Of a stretch of 40,812 nt of DNA, positions 9,257-18,048 are shown piece by piece. The notes beneath the pieces are model-generated. The model searched no databases. It was given only the letters and a program-made list of their open reading frames with translations, and was not told the origin of the DNA. The stretch covers positions 1-40,812 of the forward strand of contig NZ_JAUNTO010000022.1 of the NCBI RefSeq assembly GCF_030538655.1, read 5' to 3'. Position numbers and translations under genes: made by a program. Numbering within the stretch: position 1 is the stretch's first letter; every line of letters starts with the position of its first letter. This stretch comes from Paracoccus sp. (in: a-proteobacteria) (GTDB lineage: Bacteria > Pseudomonadota > Alphaproteobacteria > Rhodobacterales > Rhodobacteraceae).

Positions 9257-10152
9257 GCAATGCGCCCTTTCGGTTCCGGGTTCAATGCGGTGTTGCTGTG
9301 CGCCGCAGCAGGCAGGCTCAGCAGACGCGCCGCGTTTCCGGCAAAGAAACGGTCCAGCACATCGGCGCGCAGGCCCAGCCGTTCAGCGTCGCTGATGCTT
9401 TGCCCGATGGGCCGGAACGGATAGCTGGACCCGAACAGCAACTGATCGCCCATCCAGCCATTGGCGGCCTGCACATAGGCATCAGACCCGGCCTGAAACA
9501 GATACATATCGGGGATCAGGTGGACGTTTTCATGTCGGAAGGCCACGCCGATGGCGGCCTGCACATTCGGCCAGAACCCGTGATAAAGGCCGATTTTCAG
9601 CTGCGGAAAGGCGGCGGCCACCACCGCGACCGCCGTCGGATCGTTGAAACGCGGGTCGGGCGTGGTCGGGCCGCTCATTATAAACAGCGGGATGTTCAGC
9701 GATTGCAACAGATCATACAGCGGGAAAAAGGCCGGGTCGTCGGCATGACGCGGGGGCGTGCCGAAGCCCGGCTCGATATTGATGCCATGCAGGCCAAGGG
9801 TCTGGGCGCGCTCGACCTCGGCCAGCGCAGCCTGTCCCAAGGCGGGATCAACCGCGCCGATGCCGATCAGCCGCGTGTGGTCCAGCGCGACGATGGCGGC
9901 AATGTCGTCATTGGGCAGATGCTGGCCGGGGGTCTGGCGGCCCACAACCACGGCGCGGGACAGGCCCGCATCGGTGATCTCATCCAGAAACCCCTGCGGC
10001 GTGGATGATCGGGTGAAATGCTGGTCATCGCCCCGTGTGCCGACGCGACGGTTCAGCCAACGCACCGTATCATATTCCGCGGTGCCGGGCGTTCTGCCAA
10101 AGAAATCATGCAAATACGCCGGGCGGCAGCGCATGTCGATGATCTGATGCAT
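9253..10152 (-). CDS. Amidohydrolase-fold (Amidohydro_2-like) protein lacking the HxH metal motif
   Basis: This 299-residue TIM-barrel-type protein matches the amidohydrolase 2 (ACMSD-like) family. The start at 10152 is preferred over an upstream in-frame codon because AAGGGGG lies five bases before the ATG. Family features include a central GINIEPGF segment, an LYHGFWPN strand-loop carrying a histidine, and the end motif LLFGSSYPFRP followed by FFAGNAARLL. The first strand reads IIDMRCRPAY, where most members have a His-x-His metal pair, so the usual metal site looks changed. It is placed between ssuD and the FAD protein with 10 bp and -4 bp spacing. The substrate is unknown, possibly an organosulfur product. 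Confidence 0.75.
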   Translation of the reverse strand: MHQIIDMRCRPAYLHDFFGRTPGTAEYDTVRWLNRRVGTRGDDQHFTRSSTPQGFLDEITDAGLSRAVVVGRQTPGQHLPNDDIAAIVALDHTRLIGIGAVDPALGQAALAEVERAQTLGLHGINIEPGFGTPPRHADDPAFFPLYDLLQSLNIPLFIMSGPTTPDPRFNDPTAVAVVAAAFPQLKIGLYHGFWPNVQAAIGVAFRHENVHLIPDMYLFQAGSDAYVQAANGWMGDQLLFGSSYPFRPIGQSISDAERLGLRADVLDRFFAGNAARLLSLPAAAHSNTALNPEPKGRIA

Positions 10153-10162
10153 TGCCACCCCC

Positions 10163-11290
10163 TTAGCTGGCCGCGCGGGCGCGGATGTCAAAGGCACCGC
10201 CGGTCTGGCTGGTGTCGCGCAGCGTCACCGCATCCTTGCCCAGCAGCGGAAAGGTCAGTTCGGCGAAACGGATCGCTTCTTCCAGATGTGGATAGCCGGA
10301 CATGACAAAGGTATCGATGCCAAGCGCCTGATACTCGCGCATCCGTTCGACCACGGTTTCGGGGTCGCCAACCAGCGCCGTTCCCGCGCCCCCACGCACC
10401 AGACCAACCCCGGCCCACAGGTTCGGGGCGATTTCCAGACGGTCGCGTCGACCGCCATGCAGTGCGTTCATCCGCGCCTGCCCGACCGAATCCATCTTGG
10501 CATAGTTCGCCTGCGCGCGGGTAATATCGTCATCGGTCAGGCGGCTGATAAGGCGGTCGGCCTCGGCCCATGCCTCGGCCTCGGTCTCGCGGACGATGGC
10601 GTGCAGGCGGATGCCAAAGCGGACAGTGCGGCCATGCGCGGCGGCCTTGGCGCGCACATCGGCGATCTTTTCGGCCACGGCGGCAGGGGGTTCGCCCCAG
10701 GTCAGATAGGCATCGACATGCTTGCCCGCCAATTCGTGCGCCGCAGGGGACGAGCCGCCGAAATACAGCGGCGGATGCGGCTGCTGCGGGCCGGGCAGAT
10801 AATTGCGCGCGCCCTGCACCCGGATGTGTTCGCCGTTGAAATCAACGGTTTCTCCGGCCATCAGGCGCTTCCACACCGTCAGGAATTCATCGGCATTGGT
10901 ATAGCGGCCATCATGGCTGAAGAACACGCCATCAGCCGCCAGTTCGCGCGGATCACCGCCCGGCACCACGTTCAGCAGCAGTCGCCCGCCAAGCGCCTCG
11001 TCCAGCGCGGCGACCTGCCGGGCCGAAACGGTTGGCCCCTGCACGGATGTGCGCAGCGCCACCAGCAGCTTGACCCGCTGCGTCACCGGGGCCAGCGTGG
11101 CGGCAGCGACCCAAGGATCAAGGCAGCTTGCCCCGGTCGGGATCAGCATCCCGTCAAAGCCCAGCCTGTCAACCGTCATGCCGATTTCGCGCAAGTATGC
11201 GGCGGTCGGCGCACGGCCAAAATCCGAGGTGCCAAGATAGCGCGTGTCGCCGGATGTTGGCAGGAACCAGAAAATATCAGGGGAAGTCAT
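10163..11290 (-). CDS. ssuD: FMNH2-dependent alkanesulfonate monooxygenase
   Basis: This 375-residue luciferase-fold (LLM class) enzyme uses FMNH2 and O2 to split alkanesulfonates into aldehyde and sulfite in the cytoplasm. The N-terminus [15 protein letters not shown] and the motif [11 protein letters not shown] are characteristic of SsuD, and the length matches the family (about 380). The frame is open upstream, but the ATG at 11290 overlaps the preceding stop (ATGA), fits the family N-terminus and is chosen. It depends on reduced flavin, presumably from the SsuE-type reductase at the head of the operon. Confidence 0.9.
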   Translation of the reverse strand: MTSPDIFWFLPTSGDTRYLGTSDFGRAPTAAYLREIGMTVDRLGFDGMLIPTGASCLDPWVAAATLAPVTQRVKLLVALRTSVQGPTVSARQVAALDEALGGRLLLNVVPGGDPRELAADGVFFSHDGRYTNADEFLTVWKRLMAGETVDFNGEHIRVQGARNYLPGPQQPHPPLYFGGSSPAAHELAGKHVDAYLTWGEPPAAVAEKIADVRAKAAAHGRTVRFGIRLHAIVRETEAEAWAEADRLISRLTDDDITRAQANYAKMDSVGQARMNALHGGRRDRLEIAPNLWAGVGLVRGGAGTALVGDPETVVERMREYQALGIDTFVMSGYPHLEEAIRFAELTFPLLGKDAVTLRDTSQTGGAFDIRARAAS

Positions 11291-12735
11291 TCTGCGGCCT
11301 CTGTGAAACGGGTGGTTGCGCCTTCGAAGGCGGATGGGCGGCTGGCATCGGCCACGCTTTCGCGGCCGATGTAATGCGTGCGCCATTCGGCGGCGGGGTG
11401 GCTGTCGGCAATGCGGGGCGCGCCGGTCAGTTTTTCGCGCAGGGTGCCGGGGGTGTATTCGGTCTGCACCCGACCCCGGCGGCGCAGTTCGGGCACCACA
11501 AAGTCGATGAAATCGGTGGTGGATGCGGGGGTCACGGCATAGGCAAGGTTGAACCCGTCCACGCCGCCTTCGTCCACCCATTGTTCCAATTGGTCGGCGA
11601 TGGTTTCAGGACCGCCGACCAGCACCGGGCCAAGCCCGCCGATGGACCGCTTGCGGATCACATCACGCACCGTCCACGCCTGACCGTCCGCCGCCAGCGA
11701 TTCCAGCGCCGTGCGCAGGCTGTCGTTTTCCACCGCCGTCAGTGGCGCATCCGGGTCGAGCGAGGAAAAATCCAGCCCGGTCCAGCCGCCATACAGCGCC
11801 AGCATCCCCTCGGGGCTGGCATAGTCCAGATATTCGGCGAATTTGGCCTCGGCCGCCGCGTCGGTCGGGCCGGTGATGACGGTCAGCAACGTGACGATTT
11901 TCACCGAATCCGGCGCGCGGCCTGCGGCCACCACATCGGCGCGGATGGCATCGGTCAGCTTGCGCGCGGTGGCGGGGCTGGTGGCGACGATGAACATCGC
12001 CTCGGCATGGCGGGCGGCAAAGGCGCGACCCTTGGACGACGCCCCGGCCTGAAAAATGACCGGAGTCCGTTGCGGCGAGGGTTCGCACAGATGAAAGCCC
12101 GGCACCTTGAAATATTCGCCCTCGTGCCGGATCGGGTGAACCTTGCTGGCGTCGGTGAACACGCCCTTTTCGCGGTCGCGCTGCACCGCGCCGTCCTCCC
12201 AGCTGCCTTCCCACAGCTTGTAGGTGACCTGCATATATTCCTCGGCCAGATCATAGCGGGCGTCATGGGCAAGCTGGCGATCCATGCCGATATTGCGCGC
12301 GGCGCTGTCCAGATAGGAGGACACGACGTTCCATGCCACGCGCCCTTTGGTCAGGTGATCCAGCGTCGAAAGCCTGCGCGCCAGCAGATAGGGATGTTCA
12401 AACGTCACCGCCGCCGTCACGCCAAAGCCGACATGCTGCGTCACCGCAGCCATCGCTGAAATCGCCGCAAAGGGATCGTTCACCGGCACCTGCGCACCAT
12501 CGCGCAGCGCCGCTTCGGCCGAACCGCGATAGACGTCATAGACGCCCACCACATCGGCGATGAACAGCGCGTCAAAGCAGCCGCGTTCCAGTTCCTGTGC
12601 CAGATTGGTCCAATATTCCAGATCGTTATAGCGCGACGCCTGACTGGAGGGATGCCGCCATGTGCCTGCCGCCTGATGGCCCACGCAGGACATGTCAAAG
12701 GCGTTCAGGATGATGCGTTTCTTTGCGGTGGTCAT
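11287..12735 (-). CDS. NtaA/DmoA-family FMN-dependent monooxygenase
   Basis: This 482-residue luciferase-fold monooxygenase belongs to the NtaA/SnaA/DszA/DmoA branch, longer than SsuD. Conserved family segments include the N-terminal [33 protein letters not shown], and the [19 protein letters not shown] flavin/substrate region. As far as I can recall the sequence, it looks close to dimethyl sulfide monooxygenase DmoA, which turns dimethyl sulfide into methanethiol and formaldehyde with FMNH2; that similarity was not computed. It lies 12 bp after ssuE and overlaps ssuD by 4 bp, so it shares the flavin reductase. Other possible substrates are sulfones or aminopolycarboxylates, but the operon context favours sulfur compounds. 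Confidence 0.82.
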   Translation of the reverse strand: MTTAKKRIILNAFDMSCVGHQAAGTWRHPSSQASRYNDLEYWTNLAQELERGCFDALFIADVVGVYDVYRGSAEAALRDGAQVPVNDPFAAISAMAAVTQHVGFGVTAAVTFEHPYLLARRLSTLDHLTKGRVAWNVVSSYLDSAARNIGMDRQLAHDARYDLAEEYMQVTYKLWEGSWEDGAVQRDREKGVFTDASKVHPIRHEGEYFKVPGFHLCEPSPQRTPVIFQAGASSKGRAFAARHAEAMFIVATSPATARKLTDAIRADVVAAGRAPDSVKIVTLLTVITGPTDAAAEAKFAEYLDYASPEGMLALYGGWTGLDFSSLDPDAPLTAVENDSLRTALESLAADGQAWTVRDVIRKRSIGGLGPVLVGGPETIADQLEQWVDEGGVDGFNLAYAVTPASTTDFIDFVVPELRRRGRVQTEYTPGTLREKLTGAPRIADSHPAAEWRTHYIGRESVADASRPSAFEGATTRFTEAAE

Positions 12736-12747
12736 CTGCGGTTCCTT

Positions 12748-13302
12748 TCAGACGGCGGCGCGCAGCGGCACGGGCGCGCGCACAGGCAGGTGGTCAGAGA
12801 ATTGCGCCAATGCCCGGTCCAGCCGGTCGGATGCCGCGCCGGGGGCGATGCGGTCGCCGTCGAAATCGGTGGCGGACAGGTAAACACCTGTGGCCAGCGC
12901 CTTGGCCTCGAAAAAGCCGAACAGCGGGCGCATCTGATGTTCGATCATCAGCGCGTGGCGGTCGCCGCCGCCGGTCGCGGCCAGCAGCACCGGCTTGCCC
13001 ACCAGCGCGGCGGGGTCGATCAGGTCGAAGAAATGTTTGAACAACCCGGTATAGCTGCCCTTGTAAACCGGGCTGGCGACGATCAGCGCATCGGCATCCA
13101 GCACCGCCTGCATATGGTGGACCAGCGCATTATTCGCGGCACCGGGGACGGCAAAATCCGCCCCCAGATCACCAATATCGAACACATGCGCGCTGCCGCC
13201 AAAGCTGGTTGCGGCCCGCCTTGCCGCCTCATCGACAAGGGCACGGGTCTTGGAAGGGCGGCTCCATGAACCGGCAAAGGCGGCGAACCTGAGGTTGTGC
13301 AT
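12748..13302 (-). CDS. ssuE: NAD(P)H-dependent FMN reductase (SsuE/MsuE type)
   Basis: This 184-residue flavodoxin-like protein of the NADPH-dependent FMN reductase family supplies FMNH2 to the two monooxygenases downstream. It has the FMN phosphate-binding opening AGSWSRPSKTRALV, the ASPVYKGSYTGLFKHFFD motif and the ATGGGDRHALMIEHQMRPLF segment typical of SsuE/MsuE. The ATG at 13302 has AGG about eight bases upstream and is preferred over the in-frame GTG at 13320, which lies inside a perfect dyad that may be an operator. It is the first gene of the eight-gene operon. Confidence 0.87.
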   Translation of the reverse strand: MHNLRFAAFAGSWSRPSKTRALVDEAARRAATSFGGSAHVFDIGDLGADFAVPGAANNALVHHMQAVLDADALIVASPVYKGSYTGLFKHFFDLIDPAALVGKPVLLAATGGGDRHALMIEHQMRPLFGFFEAKALATGVYLSATDFDGDRIAPGAASDRLDRALAQFSDHLPVRAPVPLRAAV

Positions 13303-13317
13303 ATAAATCACCTGAAT

Positions 13318-13336
13318 CACGATGGTCTTTATCGTG
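13318..13336 (-). promoter_or_regulatory. Candidate operator dyad upstream of the ssu operon
   Basis: CACGAT (13318-13323) and ATCGTG (13331-13336) form a perfect 6-bp inverted repeat with a 7-bp spacer, 16 bp before the ssuE start codon. This is the natural place for a repressor or activator of the operon. A short AT-rich stretch near 13390-13425 could hold the promoter. The protein that binds is unknown. Confidence 0.4.
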
Positions 13337-13492
13337 TTATGCTGTCAGGCGATTTGATCCCTGTCCAGCATGAAAACTGTGCTCGGCCGATGTTTCTTCT
13401 ATTTTATTGATAAAGCGTTATTAATTCCTGAGATGACAGCGTGGCTGGCGCTTGAGGCGGCGGATTGTCCGCTTGGGCAATGCGTGGAAACC

Positions 13493-13512
13493 GACCGGGA
13501 ACCGCCCCGGTC
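13493..13512 (-). terminator. Weak hairpin downstream of dctR
   Basis: GACCGGG and CCCGGTC form a perfect 7-bp stem with a 6-base loop about 80 bp after the dctR stop. Only a short T-rich tail follows on the minus strand. It may end the dctSR transcript, but without a real T-run this is uncertain. Confidence 0.35.
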
Positions 13513-13590
13513 AAGAACGCGTGGGCGGGTTGGAATTACCCAAATCTGCCTTGTGAGCAGGCGTTGATTCGGGCTTTGTCAGCCCCCGGT

Positions 13591-14202
13591 CTAACCCCGC
13601 GTGCCTGACAGGATCGCCGCCAGTTCCGCGACATTGCGCGCGCCCATCTTGGACAAGACCTTGCTGCGGTGCACCTCGACCGTGCGCATGGCGATGCCCA
13701 ACTGGTCGCTGATCTGCTTGTTCAGGCTGCCCGCCAGCATCAGTTCCATCACCTCGCGTTCGCGCTGCGACAGGGTGGACAGGCGCTGATCCAGCGCCTC
13801 GCGCGCGGTCAATTCGGCGCGGCGGCTGGCGCTGACGCCAAGGGCGGTGATGGCCACATCGACGATGGCATTGTCATTGAACGGCTTTTCCACGAAATCA
13901 AAGGCTCCGGCCTTCAGCGTCTGCACGGCCAGCGGCACATCGGCATGGCCGGTCAGAAAAATCACCGGCACCGTTGATCCGGCGGCGCGCAACTGGTCGA
14001 ACACCTGCGGGCCGGACAGGCCGCCATCCATACGCACATCCAGAATGATACAGCCGCAATCGGCCAGCGGCCAGGCATCCAGAAACGCCTGCCCCGAGGG
14101 CCAGACCCGTGCCCCGATCCCGCGCGACGCGAACAAAAAGGCCAATGCATCGCGCAGCGTTTCATCGTCATCGACGATATGCACGGTTGCGGCATGGGTC
14201 AT
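13591..14202 (-). CDS. dctR: C4-dicarboxylate response regulator (FixJ/LuxR type)
   Basis: This 203-residue response regulator has a receiver domain (residues 5-120: acidic pair near D11-D13, phosphoacceptor D55, lysine K106) and a LuxR/FixJ-type DNA-binding domain (about 140-200: LSQREREVMELMLAG followed by NKQISDQLGIAMRTVEVHRSKV). It overlaps the 3' end of the kinase gene by 4 bp, so it is the partner of that kinase. It sits divergent to dctPQM, as the dctS-dctR pair does in Rhodobacter, where phosphorylated DctR activates dctPQM. The perfect palindrome at 16242-16259 is a plausible binding site. Confidence 0.85.
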   Translation of the reverse strand: MTHAATVHIVDDDETLRDALAFLFASRGIGARVWPSGQAFLDAWPLADCGCIILDVRMDGGLSGPQVFDQLRAAGSTVPVIFLTGHADVPLAVQTLKAGAFDFVEKPFNDNAIVDVAITALGVSASRRAELTAREALDQRLSTLSQREREVMELMLAGSLNKQISDQLGIAMRTVEVHRSKVLSKMGARNVAELAAILSGTRG

Positions 14203-16172
14203 GCGGCGGCCTCGCCTGCGGGGGCGGCGGGCAGGGCGACGGTGAACACGGTTCCGCCGCCCGGTCGCGGCGCGTGCGACAACTGTCCCCGGTGCAGTTC
14301 GACGATGGACCGGCAGATGTTCAGCCCGATGCCCATCCCCTGCGGCTTGGTCGAGGTAAAGGCGTCGAACAACTGCCCGGCCAGTGCCTCGGGGATGCCG
14401 CTGCCCTGATCGGCGATCTCGATCACGGCACCGCCATCAGGGCCGGGACGCAGGCCAAGGCTTAATACATTACCGCTGCGCGTTTCGGCCATGGATTCGA
14501 TGGCATTGCGGATCAGGTTTATCAGCAACTGCCCGATCAGGATGCGGTCGCCACGCACGGCGGGCGTTGGCGCCAGCAAGGTTTCCACCCGCACCCGCAT
14601 GTCGCGTGCGGCGGGTGTCAGAAAACCCACGGCCTCGGCGATCACCTCGTCCAGTTCCAGCGTGGTGAATTCGGGTTCGCGCCGTTTGACGAAATCATGG
14701 ATACGCCGGATCACCAGCCCGGCCCGGCGTGCCTGATGCGAGATCTTGTCCATTGCCTGCCGGATCAGCGCCGGGTCGGCCTTGCCCTGATCCAGCAGGT
14801 TCAGCCCGCCCGCGGCATAGCTGGCGATGGCGGCCAGCGGCTGGTTCAGTTCATGCGCCAGGCTGGAGGCCATTTCACCCAGCGTCACCAGACGGCTGGT
14901 GCGGTCAAGGCTTTCGTCATGGGCGCGGGCCAGCCGGGCGGCGGCCTTGGCGGCGGTGATGTCGATGACCGACCCCATCCAGCCACGATGCCGGCCCATG
15001 GCGTCGATCAGCGGGGCTTCGAACACCTGCACGTCGATCCGGGTGCCGTCGGGGCGGCGGAACCGGGTTTCAAACGACTGGATGACGGTGCTGCCCGGTG
15101 TCAGTTGCTGTTGCCGGGCCAGCGTGTCGGCCATGCCTTCGTCCGTCCAATAGGGCATCGGCGGCACCCGCCCGGCCAGATCGGCGGCGGGCAGGCCGAC
15201 CAGATTGCAAAAGGCCGCGTTGACGTAAAGGATACGCCCGTCGTGATCCTTGGCGCGCAGGCCGACGGTCAGGCTGTCCTCCATGGATCGGCGAAAGGCC
15301 ACCTCGCCGCGCAGGCGCATCTCGGCCTGCCGCCGCCGCCGCACGCTGCGATACAGCGCCGCCAGCGCAAGGATCGCCAACAACGTCAGCGCCGCCACCG
15401 CCCCGATCAGCAATTCGCTGCCAAACCGGGGCGGTGGCTCGTAGGTGGCGATGCGCAGCACTGTGCCGCGCAAGGGCGGGTCAAAGCTGATGCCGTGGCT
15501 GGGCGCGCCTTCGGCCACCGCGCGGCGGGTGCGTTCGGCCAGAACTGTGCCGCCATCGGTTAATTGCACGGCATATCGTTCGGCGATCCACCATGGCACA
15601 TGCCGTTCCAGCATGATCGGCAGCGATACCGTGGCGACCAGAACCCCCGCGCCTTCGGCCGGGCGCAGGGCAAAGCTGACCCGGCCATCGGTGACATCGC
15701 CGTAAACCGGGCGGCTGGCGGCGACCTGCCGCCCCAGCAGCAGCGCCGCCAGCGCCGGGTCAGAAGGCGCGCTGCGCCCCGGCACAGCCTGCGTCACAGC
15801 GCCATCGGGATCATACCAGATCAGGGACAGCACCTCGGGGTTGGCGGCGATATGGATGCGGGCGCGGTCGGCCAATGTGGCGGGGGCGGCCCCGCGCGCC
15901 TGATCGGTGGCCAGCCGCACCAGCAGGTCTTCGTCCACCGCCATCTGAAAGCGCAGCGTCTGTTCCACCCACAGCGCGTCGATGGCCAGTTGATTGCGCA
16001 GCCGTTCCGCCTCGGCCCGGCCCATGACCCAGACCGTTGCCCAGACCAGCAGCGCCAGCGCCACGATGGCCACCAGCGGCACCAGCGGCAACAGATCGGT
16101 GCGCCCGCGCCCGGATGCGGCGGTGTCCGCGCTCCAGGGATCGGGGGCTGACGGGTGGCGGGATCTGGTCAC
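14199..16172 (-). CDS. dctS: Sensor histidine kinase of the DctS type
   Basis: This 657-residue membrane sensor kinase has a first membrane helix at about residues 28-50 (PLVAIVALALLVWATVWVMG), a periplasmic sensing region of roughly 200 residues, a second helix (AALTLLAILALAALY), a PAS domain (GRILYVNAAFCNLVG), the phosphoacceptor segment SLAHELNQPLAAIAS and a HATPase domain with N-box, GSGIP and GMGIGL motifs. The frame is open to 16310. GTG at 16172 has AAAGGA seven bases upstream and leaves room for a divergent promoter, so it is preferred over ATG at 16223. It should sense C4-dicarboxylates and phosphorylate DctR. The specificity is inferred from context. Confidence 0.85.
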   Translation of the reverse strand: MTRSRHPSAPDPWSADTAASGRGRTDLLPLVPLVAIVALALLVWATVWVMGRAEAERLRNQLAIDALWVEQTLRFQMAVDEDLLVRLATDQARGAAPATLADRARIHIAANPEVLSLIWYDPDGAVTQAVPGRSAPSDPALAALLLGRQVAASRPVYGDVTDGRVSFALRPAEGAGVLVATVSLPIMLERHVPWWIAERYAVQLTDGGTVLAERTRRAVAEGAPSHGISFDPPLRGTVLRIATYEPPPRFGSELLIGAVAALTLLAILALAALYRSVRRRRQAEMRLRGEVAFRRSMEDSLTVGLRAKDHDGRILYVNAAFCNLVGLPAADLAGRVPPMPYWTDEGMADTLARQQQLTPGSTVIQSFETRFRRPDGTRIDVQVFEAPLIDAMGRHRGWMGSVIDITAAKAAARLARAHDESLDRTSRLVTLGEMASSLAHELNQPLAAIASYAAGGLNLLDQGKADPALIRQAMDKISHQARRAGLVIRRIHDFVKRREPEFTTLELDEVIAEAVGFLTPAARDMRVRVETLLAPTPAVRGDRILIGQLLINLIRNAIESMAETRSGNVLSLGLRPGPDGGAVIEIADQGSGIPEALAGQLFDAFTSTKPQGMGIGLNICRSIVELHRGQLSHAPRPGGGTVFTVALPAAPAGEAAA

Positions 16173-16241
16173 GGGGGCATCCTTTCGCCGGGCAGCAAAG
16201 CCGATCTGCGCGGGTCTGTCCATCACACAACCGGGGGGATG

Positions 16242-16259
16242 ATTGCGGAAACCCGCAAT
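16242..16259. promoter_or_regulatory. Palindromic candidate operator between dctS and dctP
   Basis: ATTGCGG-AAAC-CCGCAAT is a perfect 7-bp dyad placed almost exactly midway between the divergent starts of dctS (about 70 bp away) and dctP (about 70 bp away). A FixJ-type regulator such as DctR binds sites of this kind, and the site could serve both promoters. Confidence 0.6.
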
Positions 16260-16329
16260 TGATGCAGGGCCGTGATCTGCGCCAAACAGGCGCATCCGTC
16301 GCTGCAACATGGATCAAGGAGGATAAACC

Positions 16330-17340
16330 ATGCTGACACGCCGCCATCTGGCCAGCCTTGCTGCCGGCACCGCCATCGCATTTGGCCTGACCACCGCCGC
16401 TTTTGCGCAAGGCCCTATCGTCATCAAGTTCAGCCATGTCGTCGCCCCCGACACGCCCAAAGGCAAAGGCGCCGCCAAGTTCGAGGAACTGGCCGAGCAA
16501 TACACCAACGGCGCGGTGGACATTCAGGTCTATCCCAACAGCCAGCTGTATAAGGACAAAGAGGAACTTGAGGCCCTGCAACTGGGCGCCGTGCAGATGC
16601 TGGCCCCCTCGCTGGCGAAATTCGGCCCGCTGGGTGTGCAGGATTTCGAAGCTTTTGACCTGCCCTATATCTTTGACGGCTATGATGCGCTGCGCAAGGT
16701 CACGGATGGCCCGGTGGGCGAAGCGATGCTGGCCAAGCTGGAAGACAAGGGCATCAAGGGGCTGGCTTATTGGGACAATGGGTTCAAGATCATGTCCGCC
16801 AACTCTCCGCTGCATTCGGTCGATGACTTTCTGGGCCTGAAGATGCGCATCCAGTCATCCAAGGTGCTTGAGGCGCAGATGAACGCGCTTGGTGCGGTGC
16901 CGCAGGTCATGGCCTTTTCCGAGGTGTATCAGGCGCTGCAAACCGGCGTTGTGAACGGCACCGAAAACCCGCCCTCGAACATGTTCACCCAGAAGATGAA
17001 CGAGGTGCAGAAACACGCCACCATCAGCAATCATGGTTATCTGGGCTATGCGGTGATCGTGAACAAGAAATTCTGGGACGAACTGCCCCAGGATGTGCGC
17101 GACGGTCTGGAACGCGCCATGGATGAATCCACCGTCTATGCCAACAGCATCGCGCAAGAAGAAAACGAGTGGGCGATGCAGTCGATGCGGGACGCTGGCA
17201 CCACTGAATTTCACGAAATGACCGATGAGGAACGGGCTGAATGGCGTGAGGCGCTGTTGCCCGTGCACGAAGAAATGGCCGGGCGTATCGGCGCTGACCT
17301 GATCGCCCGGATCTACGAGGCGACAGGCGCCGGTTCGTAA
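16330..17340 (+). CDS. dctP: TRAP transporter substrate-binding protein, C4-dicarboxylate type
   Basis: This 336-residue periplasmic binding protein of the DctP family has a signal peptide (MLTRRHLASL, hydrophobic core, cleavage near AAFA-Q at about residue 26). Conserved DctP features are the opening IVIKFSHVVAPDTPKG, YPNSQLYKD, GLKMRIQSS with the arginine that binds the substrate carboxylate, and the NGTENPPSN segment. AAGGAGG lies eight bases before the ATG. It should bind malate, succinate or fumarate and deliver them to DctQM. The divergent dctSR pair supports that substrate class; related TRAP proteins bind other organic acids. Confidence 0.88.
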   Translation: MLTRRHLASLAAGTAIAFGLTTAAFAQGPIVIKFSHVVAPDTPKGKGAAKFEELAEQYTNGAVDIQVYPNSQLYKDKEELEALQLGAVQMLAPSLAKFGPLGVQDFEAFDLPYIFDGYDALRKVTDGPVGEAMLAKLEDKGIKGLAYWDNGFKIMSANSPLHSVDDFLGLKMRIQSSKVLEAQMNALGAVPQVMAFSEVYQALQTGVVNGTENPPSNMFTQKMNEVQKHATISNHGYLGYAVIVNKKFWDELPQDVRDGLERAMDESTVYANSIAQEENEWAMQSMRDAGTTEFHEMTDEERAEWREALLPVHEEMAGRIGADLIARIYEATGAGS

Positions 17341-17357
17341 CCGGATCTCCGCCAACA

Positions 17358-17390
17358 GGGCCGGGTGCCGCCGTGCGCCCGGTCTTTTCT
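17358..17390 (+). terminator. Intercistronic attenuator-like hairpin between dctP and dctQ
   Basis: CCGGGTGC (17361-17368) pairs with GCGCCCGG (17375-17382), one G-T pair included. The stem can be lengthened on the outside by G-T and G-C pairs, and it is followed by TCTTTTCT. Lying inside the operon, it would lower expression of dctQM relative to dctP, which suits a system needing excess binding protein. Confidence 0.65.
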
Positions 17391-17421
17391 GATGCAAAAG
17401 GGCGAAAGCCGGGGGGACATC

Positions 17422-18048
17422 ATGCGGGTCTTGGACAGGCTCGAAGAAACTTTGATCGTGGTGCTGATGGCGGCTGCGACGCTTTTGATTTTCGTCGCGG
17501 TCGTGCAGCGGTATTCGCTGGATATTCTGGCCAGCACCGTCCGGTGGAGCCGGGGCGCGGAAATCGAATGGCTGATGCAATGGTCGCGGTCGGCCTTTCA
17601 GACCGTGCGTTCGGTCAATATGACCTGGGCGCAGGAACTGTGCATCTATCTGTTCGTCTGGATGGCCAAGTTCGGTGCCGCCTATGGCGTGCGGATGGGC
17701 ATCCATGTCGGCGTTGACGTGGTGGTCGAACGGCTACAGGATGCGGCGCGCAAATGGGTGACGGTCATCGCCATGTCGGGCGGTATCCTGTTCACCTTTA
17801 TCGTCACCTGGATCGGCACGGATTTTGTCTGGCACGTCCGTCAGGGCGGGCAGATCTCGCCTGATCTGGAATGGCCGATGTGGATCATCTATCTGGCTGT
17901 GCCGCTGGGTTCGGCCCTGATGTGCTTTCGCTTCGTTCAGGCGCTGTATTGGTATCTGACCACCGGCTATATCGCCCATCATGACCACGGCGCCGTCGAA
18001 GGCATCGAAGCCGAGGCGAAAGATCTGTCCAAGGGAGGCCACGCATGA
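17422..18048 (+). CDS. dctQ: TRAP transporter small membrane subunit
   Basis: This 208-residue inner-membrane protein of the DctQ family has about four hydrophobic segments, including LIVVLMAAATLLIFVAVVQR near the N-terminus and the WAQELCIYLFVWMAKFGAAYG motif typical of DctQ. Upstream in-frame starts at 17365 and 17392 have no ribosome binding site and overlap the hairpin. The ATG at 17422 has a GGGGGG stretch about six bases before it. The protein forms the membrane complex with DctM, which overlaps its stop by 4 bp. Confidence 0.87.
   Translation: MRVLDRLEETLIVVLMAAATLLIFVAVVQRYSLDILASTVRWSRGAEIEWLMQWSRSAFQTVRSVNMTWAQELCIYLFVWMAKFGAAYGVRMGIHVGVDVVVERLQDAARKWVTVIAMSGGILFTFIVTWIGTDFVWHVRQGGQISPDLEWPMWIIYLAVPLGSALMCFRFVQALYWYLTTGYIAHHDHGAVEGIEAEAKDLSKGGHA

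Noticed and set aside
11291-11581. N-terminal extension of ssuD upstream of 11290
   Set aside because: The extra codons overlap the preceding gene in another frame and have antisense-like composition. The family N-terminus begins exactly at the ATG overlapping the previous stop.
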